Source: Pseudomonas sp. QS1027
GTDB taxonomy: Bacteria; Pseudomonadota; Gammaproteobacteria; Pseudomonadales; Pseudomonadaceae
Assembly (NCBI RefSeq): GCF_002814235.1
Contig: NZ_PHSU01000011.1
Coordinates: 1 to 64,000, forward strand
DNA length: 64,000 nt
Reading direction: 5' to 3'
The position numbers were made by a program, and so were the translations under genes. This document shows positions 39,249 to 48,223 of this stretch, in pieces (positions within the stretch are counted from its first letter, which is position 1; the number at the start of each line of letters is the position of its first letter). The notes beneath the pieces are model-generated. The model made no database searches and was not told where the DNA came from. It was given only the letters and a program-made list of their open reading frames with translations.

Positions 39249-41201
39249 ATGCCCGCCTTCCACAAAATCCTGATCGCCAACCGCGGTGAAATCGCCTGCC
39301 GGATCATCCTCGGCGCCCAGGCCCTGGGTTATCGCACCGTCGCCGTCTTCAGCGAAGCCGACGCCCAGGCCCGCCATGTGCAACTGGCCGACGAAGCGGT
39401 CTGCATCGGTCCGCCCCCGGTCACCCAATCCTACCTGGACAGCGCCGCCCTGCTCGACGCCGCCCGCAAGACCGGCGCCGACGCACTGCACCCCGGCTAC
39501 GGACTGCTCTCGGAAAACGCCGCCTTCGCCCAGGCCTGCCTGGACGCCGACCTGACCTTTATCGGCCCCAGCCCCGCCGCCATCGCCCTGATGGGCAGCA
39601 AGCGCCTGTCGAAAATCGCCATGCTCGCCGCCGGCGTGCCATGCATCGCCGGCTACCAGGGCGCCGAACAGGATGACCCGACCCTTGCCCGCGAAGCGGA
39701 ACGCCTCGGTTATCCGCTGATGATCAAGGCCAGCGCCGGTGGTGGCGGGCGCGGCATGCGTCTGGTGCAAGGACCTGAGGAGCTGGCACAACAGCTCCAT
39801 TCCGCCCGCTCGGAAGCCATGAACGCCTTCGGCAGCGACGAACTGATCCTGGAGCAGGCGCTGGTCGAACCGCGCCATGTGGAGATCCAGCTGTTCGGCG
39901 ACCAGCATGGCCAGCTGATCCATCTCGGCGAACGGGACTGCTCGATCCAGCGCCGGCACCAGAAAGTCATCGAGGAAGCACCCTGCCCGGTGATGACCGC
40001 CGAACTGCGCCAGGCCATGGGCGAGGCGGCGCTGAAGGCCGGCCGCGCGGTGAGCTATGTCGGCGCCGGCACCGTGGAATTCCTGCTGGACGCCCGCGGC
40101 CAGTTCTACTTCCTCGAGATGAATACCCGCTTGCAGGTCGAACACCCGGTCAGCGAAATGATCACCGGCCTCGACCTGGTGGCCTGGCAGATCAACGTCG
40201 CCGCCGGCCTGCCGCTGCCGTTGCGCCAGGAACAGGTCGAGTTCAAGGGCCATGCCATTGAGGTGCGCCTGTATGCGGAAGATCCGACCCGCGACTTTCT
40301 CCCGCAAACCGGGCGGGTCCTCGGCTGGGAGCCGGCGCCGATGGCGGACGTAAGGATCGATCACGGCCTGCTCGAGGGCGACTCCATCAGCCCGTTCTAC
40401 GATCCGCTGCTGGGCAAGCTGATTGCCCACGGTGCGACCCGCGAAGAAGCCCGGCGCAAGTTGCTGCGGGCAGTCGAGGATTGCGTGCTGCTGGGAGTTG
40501 CCAGCAATCAGCGTCTGCTGGCACAGATGCTGAGGCATCCGCGTTTTGTCGAGGGCCGGTTCAGTACCGCCTTTATCGACGAACATTTCCGCGAACACCC
40601 AAGCTATTCCCCCTCGACGGTTGAGCTGGCCCTGGCCACCGCGCTGTTCTATCGGCAGGCGGCTGACCGGCATGGGCCGGGGTTGTCGGGCTGGCGCAAC
40701 ACCGCCAGCGTCCCGCGCCCCTATCGACTGGCGCTGGAAGACAGCCACTTCGACCTGCTGCTCACCGACCGTCCCGTCGCGGCACTGCTGATTCAACGGG
40801 CCGATGAGCACGTCGAACTACAGATACTGGAGCGCGATGCACGTTGGGTACGGGTGCGGATCGACGGAGTGGTCCGACGCTATGCCTACCGCCTCGACGG
40901 CGACCAGCTCTGGCTTTGCACCGGCCCCGGCAGCCTGCACCTGCGCGACCGCACCCACGCGCCCGTGCAAGCCCCGGGGGCTATCGGCTCCGGCACACTG
41001 CAAGCGCCGATGGACGGCGCCATCGTCCAGGTGCTGGTCAGCGAAGGCAGCCCGGTCAGCAAAGGCCAGTTGCTGCTGGTGCTGGAGGCCATGAAAATGG
41101 AGCATCCGCTCAAGGCCGGCGTGGATGGAGTGGTGCGTCGGGTACGGGTTATCCAGGGCGATCAGGTAAAAAACCGCCAGATCCTGCTGGAAGTCGAATA
41201 A
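39249..41201 (+). CDS. atuF: Geranyl-CoA carboxylase alpha (biotin carboxylase/BCCP) subunit AtuF
   Basis: AtuF carboxylates its own biotin using ATP and bicarbonate and hands the CO2 to AtuC. This 650-residue protein has the biotin carboxylase N-terminal domain (KILIANRGEIACRI), the ATP-grasp domain (MIKASAGGGGRGMRLV, EMNTRLQVEHPVSEM), and a C-terminal biotinyl domain with the lysine in LEAMKMEHPL (about residue 615). ATG 39249 is preferred because GAGGATGAG lies at the right distance; ATG 39240 is within that site. Alternative: methylcrotonyl-CoA carboxylase alpha subunit; gene context favours AtuF. Confidence 0.88.
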   Translation: MPAFHKILIANRGEIACRIILGAQALGYRTVAVFSEADAQARHVQLADEAVCIGPPPVTQSYLDSAALLDAARKTGADALHPGYGLLSENAAFAQACLDADLTFIGPSPAAIALMGSKRLSKIAMLAAGVPCIAGYQGAEQDDPTLAREAERLGYPLMIKASAGGGGRGMRLVQGPEELAQQLHSARSEAMNAFGSDELILEQALVEPRHVEIQLFGDQHGQLIHLGERDCSIQRRHQKVIEEAPCPVMTAELRQAMGEAALKAGRAVSYVGAGTVEFLLDARGQFYFLEMNTRLQVEHPVSEMITGLDLVAWQINVAAGLPLPLRQEQVEFKGHAIEVRLYAEDPTRDFLPQTGRVLGWEPAPMADVRIDHGLLEGDSISPFYDPLLGKLIAHGATREEARRKLLRAVEDCVLLGVASNQRLLAQMLRHPRFVEGRFSTAFIDEHFREHPSYSPSTVELALATALFYRQAADRHGPGLSGWRNTASVPRPYRLALEDSHFDLLLTDRPVAALLIQRADEHVELQILERDARWVRVRIDGVVRRYAYRLDGDQLWLCTGPGSLHLRDRTHAPVQAPGAIGSGTLQAPMDGAIVQVLVSEGSPVSKGQLLLVLEAMKMEHPLKAGVDGVVRRVRVIQGDQVKNRQILLEVE

Positions 41202-41270
41202 GCCGCTAGGCGGATCATGCGCCTTTGGCTACGCTTGAGTCCGACTAGGATGCTGTATTCGGAGCTTGAG

Positions 41271-41813
41271 ATGCCCCACTGGCTGGTGATTGATCTGGAA
41301 GCCACGACGGACGATGGGGGCTGGCCGCTGGCCGAGATGGAAATCATCGAAATCGGCGCCACCCTGGTCAACCGTGAAGGCCGTGAGCTGGACCACTTCC
41401 AGCGTTTTGTCAGGCCCCTGCGCCGGCCCTTGCTGACCCTCTTCTGCCGCGAACTGACCCATATCAGTCAGGCGCAGATCGACGGGGCCGCGCCACTGGG
41501 CGAGGTCTGGCCGCTGTTCGAGCGCTGGCTGGGCCAGCACCAGGCGCGACTGGAAGGCTGGGCCAGCTGGGGCGACTACGACCGCCGGCAACTGGAGCAG
41601 GACTGGCGACAGCTCGGGCTGTCGAGTGCCCTGGGCCAGGTGCCGCATATCAACCTCAAGCAGCGCTTCGCCAAGGCCCGGCGCCTGGAGCGGCCCCTGG
41701 GCCTGAACGGCGCCTTGCAACTGGCCGGGTTGCAATTCAATGGCCAGCAGCACCGGGCGCTGGAGGATGCGCGTAATACCGCGCGCCTGCTGCCATTGAG
41801 CCTGCCGAACTGA
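41271..41813 (+). CDS. DEDDh-type 3'-5' exonuclease
   Basis: The 180-residue protein has the exonuclease I motif in [11 protein letters not shown] (metal-binding Asp and Glu), a middle motif around [13 protein letters not shown], and the final [14 protein letters not shown] with the general-base His and last Asp of the DEDDh family. It resembles ERI-1/KapD-like RNA or DNA exonucleases; the substrate is not predictable. ATG 41271 has GGAG six bases upstream and begins directly at the fold. It lies 69 bases after atuF but has no metabolic link to it. Confidence 0.88.
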   Translation: MPHWLVIDLEATTDDGGWPLAEMEIIEIGATLVNREGRELDHFQRFVRPLRRPLLTLFCRELTHISQAQIDGAAPLGEVWPLFERWLGQHQARLEGWASWGDYDRRQLEQDWRQLGLSSALGQVPHINLKQRFAKARRLERPLGLNGALQLAGLQFNGQQHRALEDARNTARLLPLSLPN

Positions 41814-41950
41814 ATGGACCCTGCCTGGGGGAACACGGGTGGGCCTCGTCACAGACAAAACCTGCAACAGCGTCTTCAACACGTGACGAGGCAAAACGCC
41901 TTGGGCATACTGATCGGCCCAATTTTTCAGCTCATTTCGAGGAATCGCCC

Positions 41951-42232
41951 ATGTTTAAAGTCAACGAGTACTTCGACGGCACCGTCAAGTCGATTGCCTT
42001 CGCACAAGCCGAAGGCGCCGCCACCATCGGCGTGATGGCCGCGGGCGAATACGAGTTCGGTACCGCCCAGCGCGAGATCATGCACGTGATCTCCGGCTCC
42101 CTGACCGTCAAGCTGCCCGACAGCAGCACCTGGGAAACCTTCGAAACCGGCAGCCAGTTCAACGTACCGGCCAACAGCAAGTTCCAGCTGAAAGTCGCCG
42201 TGGACACCGCTTACCTGTGCGAATACCGCTGA
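41951..42232 (+). CDS. ppnP: Pyrimidine/purine nucleoside phosphorylase PpnP (DUF1255)
   Basis: This 93-residue protein is a single cupin domain matching the PpnP family: [42 protein letters not shown] and the C-terminal AYLCEYR. PpnP splits many nucleosides with phosphate into base and ribose-1-phosphate. A CGAGGAA ribosome site lies 7 bases before the ATG. It appears to be a single-gene unit. Confidence 0.95.
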   Translation: MFKVNEYFDGTVKSIAFAQAEGAATIGVMAAGEYEFGTAQREIMHVISGSLTVKLPDSSTWETFETGSQFNVPANSKFQLKVAVDTAYLCEYR

Positions 42233-42298
42233 GTCAGCAACGCTGACCGTCCCTCGCCCTTGAAAACACCACCGCCTGGCGTGCCCCATGCCAGACGG

Positions 42299-43321
42299 TC
42301 AAGGGCGAACCCTGGCCCGCCCCTTCTCGGTCAACCGATACTTCTGCGCAGGACTGCGCGGAGAATCCGGATCCGTCATCTCCACACACCCGGACACCAG
42401 CGCCGGTCCCAGATACGTGTTGCGAAAGCTCGCGCGATGGTTCAACTCAAGACGTGACATCAGCTCGCTGGAACTGAGTTCAGGCGTATCGTCGAGCACT
42501 GCCAGCAGACGTGCTACTTGGTCGGTTACTTGGTCGGTTACTTGGTCGGTCAAGTAATCGCTTTGCGCCGCTTCCGTGAGCGCCAACGCCAGGGCCTGGA
42601 GCATGAACTCGACGAAAGGCGTGGCCTCGGCCCGTTGATCGGCGGCCGCCAAGGCCGCGTAATAGGCATCCTGCTGCTCACGAATAACCGTTTCCACCGG
42701 CAAATACGCCAATATCGGGCGCCACTGGCTCAGGATCAGCGTCTGCCAGAGACGCCCCATGCGTCCGTTGCCATCGGCAAAGGGGTGGATGAACTCGAAT
42801 TCATAGTGGAATACGCAACTGGCAATCAGCGGATGCAAGTCCGAACCCTTGAGCCAAAGCAGCAGGTCATCCACCAGTTGCGGCACACGGCTGGCCGGAG
42901 GCGCCATATGCAGCAACCGGTCACCTCGGTAGATGCCGACCCCGGCCTTGCGCAAGCGACCGGCATCATCGATAAGCCCCTGCATCAGCAAGCCATGGGC
43001 CTTTAGAAGGTCGCCCCGGCTCTCGGGTCGCCAATCCGGCATCGCCTCATAAGCTGCAAAGGCATTGCGCACTTCCTGGATTTCCCGCGGCAGCCCCAAT
43101 ACCTGCTTGCCATCGAGTACCGCCGTGACCTGCTCCAGGCTCAAGGTGTTGTTCTCGATGGCCAGCGACGCCTGGATCGTCCGGATACGATTCCCGCGAC
43201 GCAGTTGTGGCGTGAGCTGTTCGTTGCGCACCGCCGACAACTGCCCCAGTTGCTCACTGATACCGGCAACCAGCGAAAACATGCGGGGCGTCAAGGTCAA
43301 AGGCGGCTGATAGCGGGACAT
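42299..43321 (-). CDS. Fic-family protein (AMPylation type) with C-terminal winged helix
   Basis: The 340-residue protein has the Fic core motif HPFADGNGRMGR (about residue 176), which transfers AMP or a related group to a target hydroxyl. An N-terminal inhibitory helix S52-LAI-E56-N (S/T-xxx-E-G/N) marks a self-inhibited class II Fic protein. After the core comes a TDQV tetrapeptide repeated in tandem (about 257-268) and a winged-helix-like domain (SSSELMSRLELNHRASFRNTYL), a layout common in Fic proteins that regulate themselves or bind DNA. The target is unknown. No antitoxin gene is adjacent. The ATG has GAGG very close upstream. Confidence 0.85.
   Translation of the reverse strand: MSRYQPPLTLTPRMFSLVAGISEQLGQLSAVRNEQLTPQLRRGNRIRTIQASLAIENNTLSLEQVTAVLDGKQVLGLPREIQEVRNAFAAYEAMPDWRPESRGDLLKAHGLLMQGLIDDAGRLRKAGVGIYRGDRLLHMAPPASRVPQLVDDLLLWLKGSDLHPLIASCVFHYEFEFIHPFADGNGRMGRLWQTLILSQWRPILAYLPVETVIREQQDAYYAALAAADQRAEATPFVEFMLQALALALTEAAQSDYLTDQVTDQVTDQVARLLAVLDDTPELSSSELMSRLELNHRASFRNTYLGPALVSGCVEMTDPDSPRSPAQKYRLTEKGRARVRP
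42515..42550 (-). repeat. Three perfect 12-base tandem repeats inside the Fic gene
   Basis: The unit TACTTGGTCGGT (plus strand) occurs three times without change. On the minus strand it encodes the repeated Thr-Asp-Gln-Val linker. Copy-number change would stay in frame. Confidence 0.9.
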
Positions 43322-43383
43322 ATCCTCATCCGGGATGGCTGGCGAAGGTCGTCATAATGCCCGAACCTGGAAGTCCAAGCACA

Positions 43384-45156
43384 TCACTCGTGCACCACCG
43401 ACTCCCGCGCATTGAACTGCAACGCCGCCAATCGCGCGTACAACGGGTTGCTCGCGATCAGCTGGGAGTGGGTGCCGATCGCCACCAGCTTGCCCTGGTC
43501 CATCACCGCGATCCGGTCGGCGTTCTGTACCGTGGCCAGGCGGTGGGCGATCACCAGGGTGGTGCGGCCGTGCATCAGGCTCGGCAACGCTTCCTGAATC
43601 AGGTGTTCACTCTGGGCATCGAGGGCGCTGGTGGCCTCGTCCAGCAGCAGGATCGGCGCGTCCACCAGCAACGCCCGGGCAATCGCCAGGCGTTGCCGTT
43701 GGCCGCCGGACAGCCCCAACCCGCCATCCCCCAGGTGCGTGCGGTAGCCATCGGGCATCTGCTCGATAAACTCGTGGGCATGGGCGATACGTGCCGCCTC
43801 GCGGACCTGGGCGTCGCTGGCCGCCGGGTTGCCGTAGCGGATATTCTCCTCGACGCTGCCGAAGAACAGCGCCGGGCTTTGCGAGACCAGCGCGAAGCAA
43901 CGGCGCAGGTCCTGCGGCTCGAGTTCGGTCAAGGGCTGACCGTCCAGCAGCAGACGGCCCTGTTGCGGGTCGTAGAAGCGCAGCAACAGGTCGAACACGG
44001 TCGACTTGCCCGCCCCCGACGGACCGACCAGGGCCAGGGTTTCTCCAGCCTTGACCGTCAGGTTCAGGCCATCGATGGCATGGCTGTCCGGACGCGAGGG
44101 GTAGCTGAAGCGCAGATTCTCCAGCACCAGGTTGCCGCTGACCCGCTCGGCCAGTTTCACCCCACCGCCGACCGGCGCGGTGATTTCATTGCTCGACTGC
44201 AACAGTTCACCGATCCGCTCCCCTGCCCCCGCCGCCCGTTGCAACTCACCGATCACCTCGCTGAGGGTACCGAAGGCGCTGCCGACGATCAGGCTGTAGA
44301 AGACAAAGGCCGCCAGTTCGCCGCCGGAAATCTTCCCGGCCATCACGTCCATGCCGCCGACCCAGAGCATCACCGCCACCGCGCCCAGCACCAGCACGAT
44401 CACCAGGGTAATCAGCCAGGCCCGTTGCACGATGCGCTTGCGCGCGGTCTCGAAGGCCTGCTCGACGGTCACGGCGAAGCGCTGCTCGTCCTGGACCTGG
44501 TGGTTGTAGGCCTGCACGGTCTTGATCTGGCCGAGGGTTTCGCTGACGTAGCTGCCGACATCGGCAATCCGATCCTGGCTCAGGCGCGACAGGCCGCGCA
44601 CCCGCCGGCCGAAGATCAGGATCGGCGCCAGCACCAGGGGCAAGGCGACGACCACGATGCTGGTGAGCTTGGGGTTGGTGATAAACAGCAGCACCACCCC
44701 GCCAATCACCATCAAGGCATTGCGCAGGAACAGCGAGAGCGACGAGCCGATCACCGACTGCAACAGCGTGGTGTCGGCGGTCAGCCGTGACTGGATTTCC
44801 GAACTGCGGTTGTTCTCGTAGAACCCCGGGTGCAGGTAGATCAGGTGGTTGAACACCTGCCGACGAATATCCGCCACCACCCGCTCGCCGATCCAGGACA
44901 CCAGGTAGAACCGCGCGAAAGTACCCACCGCCAGACCCAGGACCAGCAGCATGAACAAGCCGATGGACTGGTTGAGCAACTGCGGCGACTGGGTCATGAA
45001 GCCCTTGTCCACCAGCAGGCGGATGCCCTGGCCCATGGACAGGGTGATGCCGGCGGTCACGATCAGCGCCACCAGGGCACCGAGCGCCTGCCAGCGATAA
45101 GGAGCAACAAAACGACTGGCCAGGCGAATGGCGCGACGATGGCGTGCAGAGAGCAT
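43384..45156 (-). CDS. ABC exporter with fused membrane and ATPase domains (MsbA/multidrug type)
   Basis: This 590-residue half-transporter has an ABC type 1 membrane domain of six spans (about 1-310) and an ATPase domain with Walker A GPSGAGKST, Q-loop VSQSPALFF, signature LSGGQRQRLAIARALL, Walker B ILLLDEATSALD and a switch His in VIAHRLATV. It would work as a homodimer exporting lipids or drugs; the substrate is unknown. ATG 45156 (MLSARHRRAIRLASRF) is at the usual distance before the first span but has only a weak ribosome site. The frame extends 25 codons further upstream without support. Confidence 0.9.
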   Translation of the reverse strand: MLSARHRRAIRLASRFVAPYRWQALGALVALIVTAGITLSMGQGIRLLVDKGFMTQSPQLLNQSIGLFMLLVLGLAVGTFARFYLVSWIGERVVADIRRQVFNHLIYLHPGFYENNRSSEIQSRLTADTTLLQSVIGSSLSLFLRNALMVIGGVVLLFITNPKLTSIVVVALPLVLAPILIFGRRVRGLSRLSQDRIADVGSYVSETLGQIKTVQAYNHQVQDEQRFAVTVEQAFETARKRIVQRAWLITLVIVLVLGAVAVMLWVGGMDVMAGKISGGELAAFVFYSLIVGSAFGTLSEVIGELQRAAGAGERIGELLQSSNEITAPVGGGVKLAERVSGNLVLENLRFSYPSRPDSHAIDGLNLTVKAGETLALVGPSGAGKSTVFDLLLRFYDPQQGRLLLDGQPLTELEPQDLRRCFALVSQSPALFFGSVEENIRYGNPAASDAQVREAARIAHAHEFIEQMPDGYRTHLGDGGLGLSGGQRQRLAIARALLVDAPILLLDEATSALDAQSEHLIQEALPSLMHGRTTLVIAHRLATVQNADRIAVMDQGKLVAIGTHSQLIASNPLYARLAALQFNARESVVHE

Positions 45157-45420
45157 TGGCAAGGAATCCGTTAGGCGATGAAGACAGAGCCTACACCGAA
45201 CCGGGAGGGAACTTGTGCAAAACGCAATCAATCGGATTAATTATGACCGTGCATGCTAATCCCTAGAGAGTATTGGTCTAAAGCCTCTCTGGCGGTAAAG
45301 AGCGGTTTCTGTTGCACTGGTGTCGTCGCCTTGCTTGTAGCGTGTTGTCACAGGCTGGTCATGCGACGCTTATAATCTTTAGCTGAACCTGATGACGAAA
45401 CCTGAGCGAGGAGACAGGCC

Positions 45421-45597
45421 ATGGATTTGCAGAACAGCAGCAACAACCAGATTCCGGTGATTCGTCCCTGCCCGCAGAAGTTGGGCTGCGCGATTATCGA
45501 CGCACAGGGCCGTGAAGTGCCGATCACCGAAGAAATGATCCAGGACGCCTGCCGCGAACTGGAACAGCGCTTGGTCAAGCCTGCTGAGCAAGACTGA
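45421..45597 (+). CDS. PA1571-family small protein
   Basis: A 58-residue product reads MDLQNSSNNQIPVIRPCPQK, then LGCAIIDAQGREVPITEEMI, then QDACRELEQRLVKPAEQD. The AGGAG site lies 8 bases before the ATG, and a clear intrinsic terminator follows 20 bases after the stop. It matches the conserved Pseudomonas small protein family I know as PA1571, of unknown function. Two Cys residues near the N-terminus and a third in the C-terminal helix are notable. Confidence 0.85.
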   Translation: MDLQNSSNNQIPVIRPCPQKLGCAIIDAQGREVPITEEMIQDACRELEQRLVKPAEQD

Positions 45598-45616
45598 CAG
45601 CCTGAACTCCCCCTTG

Positions 45617-45643
45617 ACCCGGCCTCGCTGCCGGGTTTTTTAT
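45617..45643 (+). terminator. Intrinsic terminator after the PA1571-type gene
   Basis: The stem ACCCGGC/GCCGGGT (45617-45623 with 45630-45636), loop CTCGCT, is followed directly by a T-run. It points in the direction of the small gene. Confidence 0.88.
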
Positions 45644-45666
45644 TTCCGCCGGCCATGGGCAGCGCA

Positions 45667-46386
45667 TCAGGCCTTTGCGGCCGCTTGCGCCAACTCACGC
45701 ACAAACGCGTCGGCCAGTATCCCGATACCAAAATCGAATTCGCGGTGGTGATCGAGCCGGCTGAGGTAGGGCGCGACCAGCGCCACATGGGCAAGACCGA
45801 GATCGGCCAGCGCAGCCTCCCGCGGGCCGGCGATGGCCGGATCGTCGGCGCCGAGGGTAAGGCCGGTCGAAGCCTCCCGCAGCAGACTGCCGCTGATAAA
45901 GGCCAGCGTCGCCCGTACCGCATGAACCGCCCAGTCAGGCTTGGCCCCCGCCGCCATGAGCGCCGCGAGCGTGGCCTCCAGCGGCGTGAGGTGGGCCAGC
46001 AACTCGGCCGGTCGACTGAGCACCAGGGTGACCGCCTCGCGGTGCGATGAGAGGGCCGCCGTCCTGAAGGCGTGCGCAATCGCGATCAGGTCGGTACGCA
46101 AGTCGCCCGTGGCCGCGGGGACCACCATTCGCGACAGGACCTGCTGCGCAATGGCGTCGAGCAGCGCTTCCTTGTTCTCGATGTGGTTATACAGGCTCTT
46201 CGCGTCGACCCCGAGCCGCCGCGCGACCGAGCGCAGGCTCAAGGCGGCCGCACCCTGCGCATCGATCACATCAATGGCGGCCTGCACGATCACCGGGCGA
46301 GACAACATCGATGAACCACTGGGGGGACGCCCACGGCGGGCAGTGTCTGCGGTTGCACGATGTTCAGAGGGGGGCGTCATGGTCAT
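45667..46386 (-). CDS. TetR-family regulator with TetR_C-type ligand domain
   Basis: The 239-residue protein has a polar N-terminal tail with an AT-hook-like RRGRPPSG, a TetR helix-turn-helix (ALSLRSVARRLGVDAKSLYNHIENKEALLDAI), and a C-terminal domain like that of TetR-class repressors. The start is ATG 46386 or the in-frame ATG 46380; neither has a strong ribosome site. It is divergent from a three-gene operon of hydrolase-like proteins, with twin CCACGCTGTGG sites between, and very likely represses that operon and itself. Confidence 0.85.
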   Translation of the reverse strand: MTMTPPSEHRATADTARRGRPPSGSSMLSRPVIVQAAIDVIDAQGAAALSLRSVARRLGVDAKSLYNHIENKEALLDAIAQQVLSRMVVPAATGDLRTDLIAIAHAFRTAALSSHREAVTLVLSRPAELLAHLTPLEATLAALMAAGAKPDWAVHAVRATLAFISGSLLREASTGLTLGADDPAIAGPREAALADLGLAHVALVAPYLSRLDHHREFDFGIGILADAFVRELAQAAAKA

Positions 46387-46406
46387 GGCGGGCAGGCTAA
46401 CGAATC

Positions 46407-46456
46407 TTGACAAAAAAATCCACGCTGTGGTTAATTGATTAATCCCACGCTGTGGG
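46407..46456. promoter_or_regulatory. Twin operator and promoter between the TetR gene and the hydrolase operon
   Basis: CCACGCTGTGG occurs at 46420-46430 and again at 46445-46455, 25 bases apart. Each is an interrupted palindrome (CCAC-N3-GTGG); the second extends to CCCAC-N3-GTGGG. TTGACA at 46407-46412 with TTAATT at 46431-46436 could be a plus-strand promoter covered by the first site. Confidence 0.75.
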
Positions 46457-46489
46457 TTTATAAAACAAGAGCCCCATCCGGAGGCCGTC

Positions 46490-47608
46490 ATGACACCGCT
46501 CGCCCCCTCTGCCCCCCTTGGCTGGCTGCCAGCCGACCTCACCGATCTGCCATCGATCGGCGTGCCGATCCAGTCCCTCGAAATGTCCACCGAGGGCGGC
46601 CCCGGCGCGCGACTGGCAGCGGCTCGGGAAGCGGGCTTGCGCTTTCGCACCGAGTTCGCCACCTCCGGAATGCCGACCCGCGTCACCACCTGCGATCTCG
46701 TCACCCTGCCCTACCCGACACGCTTCGGGTTGTTCCGGGCCTCGAAGGCGCTGGCCCCGTTCCTCTCGATCACCAATCGCATGCTGGTCATCCGCTGGAC
46801 CGACAGCGACGGCCGCCCGCGTGTCCTGCTGTTCGAGCCGAGCGATGTGCAACTTGGCCGCAACACGCCTTATTTCGCCGATTTGCTGCGACGCACGCCA
46901 AAGCCTGTGGCGAACCTGCTGACGACGATCCACGGCAGCGTCCTCGAACACCTCGCCCGGCTCGGCATCCAGCCCGCGGAAGTCGACTACCTCCTCTTCG
47001 ATCACCTGCACACCCAGGACCTGCGCCGCTGGGTCGGCACGAATGGGTTCCAGGTCGACCTGGGTGAGCGGGCCAGGGCGACGTTCCCGAACGCGAAGGT
47101 CATCGTCCAGCGCGACGAACTGCTGGGCATGGCCAATCTCCATCCGCTGCAAAAACCCTGGTATCAGCCGGATGCCTATCGTGACCTACCGCTCGAGGCA
47201 TTCCGCCCCATCGACGGTTCGATCATGCTCGGCCCGGGCGTGGCGATCATCAAGACGCCGGGCCACGTCTTCGGCAACCAGAGCCTGGTGCTCAACACCT
47301 CGACCGGCATCTGGGTGAGCAGCGAGAACGTCATCGCCGCCGAGTGCCTGACACCCGAGCACTCCAGGTTGCCGGGCCTGGCCTCGTGGAGCCGGGCCTG
47401 GCAGCAGGAGGTCGTCCTCAATGCGAACACGATCGAGACCACCGCCGACCAGTACAACTCCATCATTCTCGAGAAGACCCTGGTCGACCGTGCCCAGGCC
47501 GACTCGCGTTTCCTGCAGTTCTTCCCCTCGAGTGAACTCACGCCGATGTGGACCAATCCGGGGACGTCGCCGACCTTCCGCCATCTCGCCATCACCCATG
47601 CGTCCTGA
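46490..47608 (+). CDS. Metallo-beta-lactamase-like protein with altered metal motif
   Basis: This 372-residue protein starts after a clear GGAGG site. The middle part carries a pattern like the MBL-fold metal motif, VDYLLFDHLHTQDLRRW, where the standard HxHxDH is replaced by DHLHTQD. A later IIKTPGHVFGNQSLVLN and VSSENVIAAE match the third His strand and the following strand of the fold. An N-terminal region of about 150 residues is not recognised. Substrate unknown. It is the first gene of an operon with a SnoaL-like protein and a second, standard MBL-fold protein, facing its likely TetR repressor. This suggests inducible breakdown of a small molecule such as a lactone or ester (inference). 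Confidence 0.65.
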   Translation: MTPLAPSAPLGWLPADLTDLPSIGVPIQSLEMSTEGGPGARLAAAREAGLRFRTEFATSGMPTRVTTCDLVTLPYPTRFGLFRASKALAPFLSITNRMLVIRWTDSDGRPRVLLFEPSDVQLGRNTPYFADLLRRTPKPVANLLTTIHGSVLEHLARLGIQPAEVDYLLFDHLHTQDLRRWVGTNGFQVDLGERARATFPNAKVIVQRDELLGMANLHPLQKPWYQPDAYRDLPLEAFRPIDGSIMLGPGVAIIKTPGHVFGNQSLVLNTSTGIWVSSENVIAAECLTPEHSRLPGLASWSRAWQQEVVLNANTIETTADQYNSIILEKTLVDRAQADSRFLQFFPSSELTPMWTNPGTSPTFRHLAITHAS

Positions 47609-47621
47609 GAGTGCCAACGCC

Positions 47622-48179
47622 ATGAACTACCGCACATTGCCGTCGCCGGCGCTGCTGGCCGCGCGCGAGAAACGGGTCCTCGACCACTTCCATGACGAAG
47701 TCGTCCAGCAGTGGGACGCGGTCCTGGCCACCTTTGCCCATCCGCACTACGAGATCATCGCGACGATGACCGTCCATGACGGCGATCAGGCGGTGCGCGA
47801 CTACTACCGCGACACCCGGGTCGCGTTCCCGGACCAGGACCACGAGCTGATCTCGCTGCGCCATAGCCATGACGCGGTGATTACCGAGTTCTGGCTGCTC
47901 GGCACCCACCTCGGCCCGCTCGGCTCGATCCCGGCCACCGGCTCGCGGTTTCGTGTACGGATGACGGCGTTCTTCATCTTTGACGAGGACGAAAAACTTA
48001 TCGTCGAGCGGATCTACTTCGACACCCTGACCATGCTCAAGCAACTCCTCGGCGGTATCGGCCTGAAGAACCCGAAGCACTGGTTGCGCGCAATCAGGGC
48101 CGTGCGCGGCCTGCTCAAGCTGTCCGGCATGGCCGACCCGCGCCTGCTCAAGACCACGCCACCGGACCTTGTCCGCTGA
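47622..48179 (+). CDS. SnoaL/NTF2-like protein
   Basis: The 185-residue protein has the NTF2-like cone fold signature of SnoaL relatives: VLATFAHPHYEIIATMTVHDGDQAVRDYYRDT near the start and a late FFIFDEDEKLIVERIYFDTLTMLKQL. Such proteins include polyketide cyclases, hydratases and isomerases as well as non-enzymes. The ATG is 13 bases after the upstream stop; an in-frame ATG at 47598 overlapping the upstream gene by 11 bases is also possible. It is the middle gene of the TetR-facing operon. Confidence 0.75.
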   Translation: MNYRTLPSPALLAAREKRVLDHFHDEVVQQWDAVLATFAHPHYEIIATMTVHDGDQAVRDYYRDTRVAFPDQDHELISLRHSHDAVITEFWLLGTHLGPLGSIPATGSRFRVRMTAFFIFDEDEKLIVERIYFDTLTMLKQLLGGIGLKNPKHWLRAIRAVRGLLKLSGMADPRLLKTTPPDLVR

Positions 48180-48223
48180 GAACAGCCACGGCGCACCGAC
48201 AGACCACAAAGGGCTTATCGACC

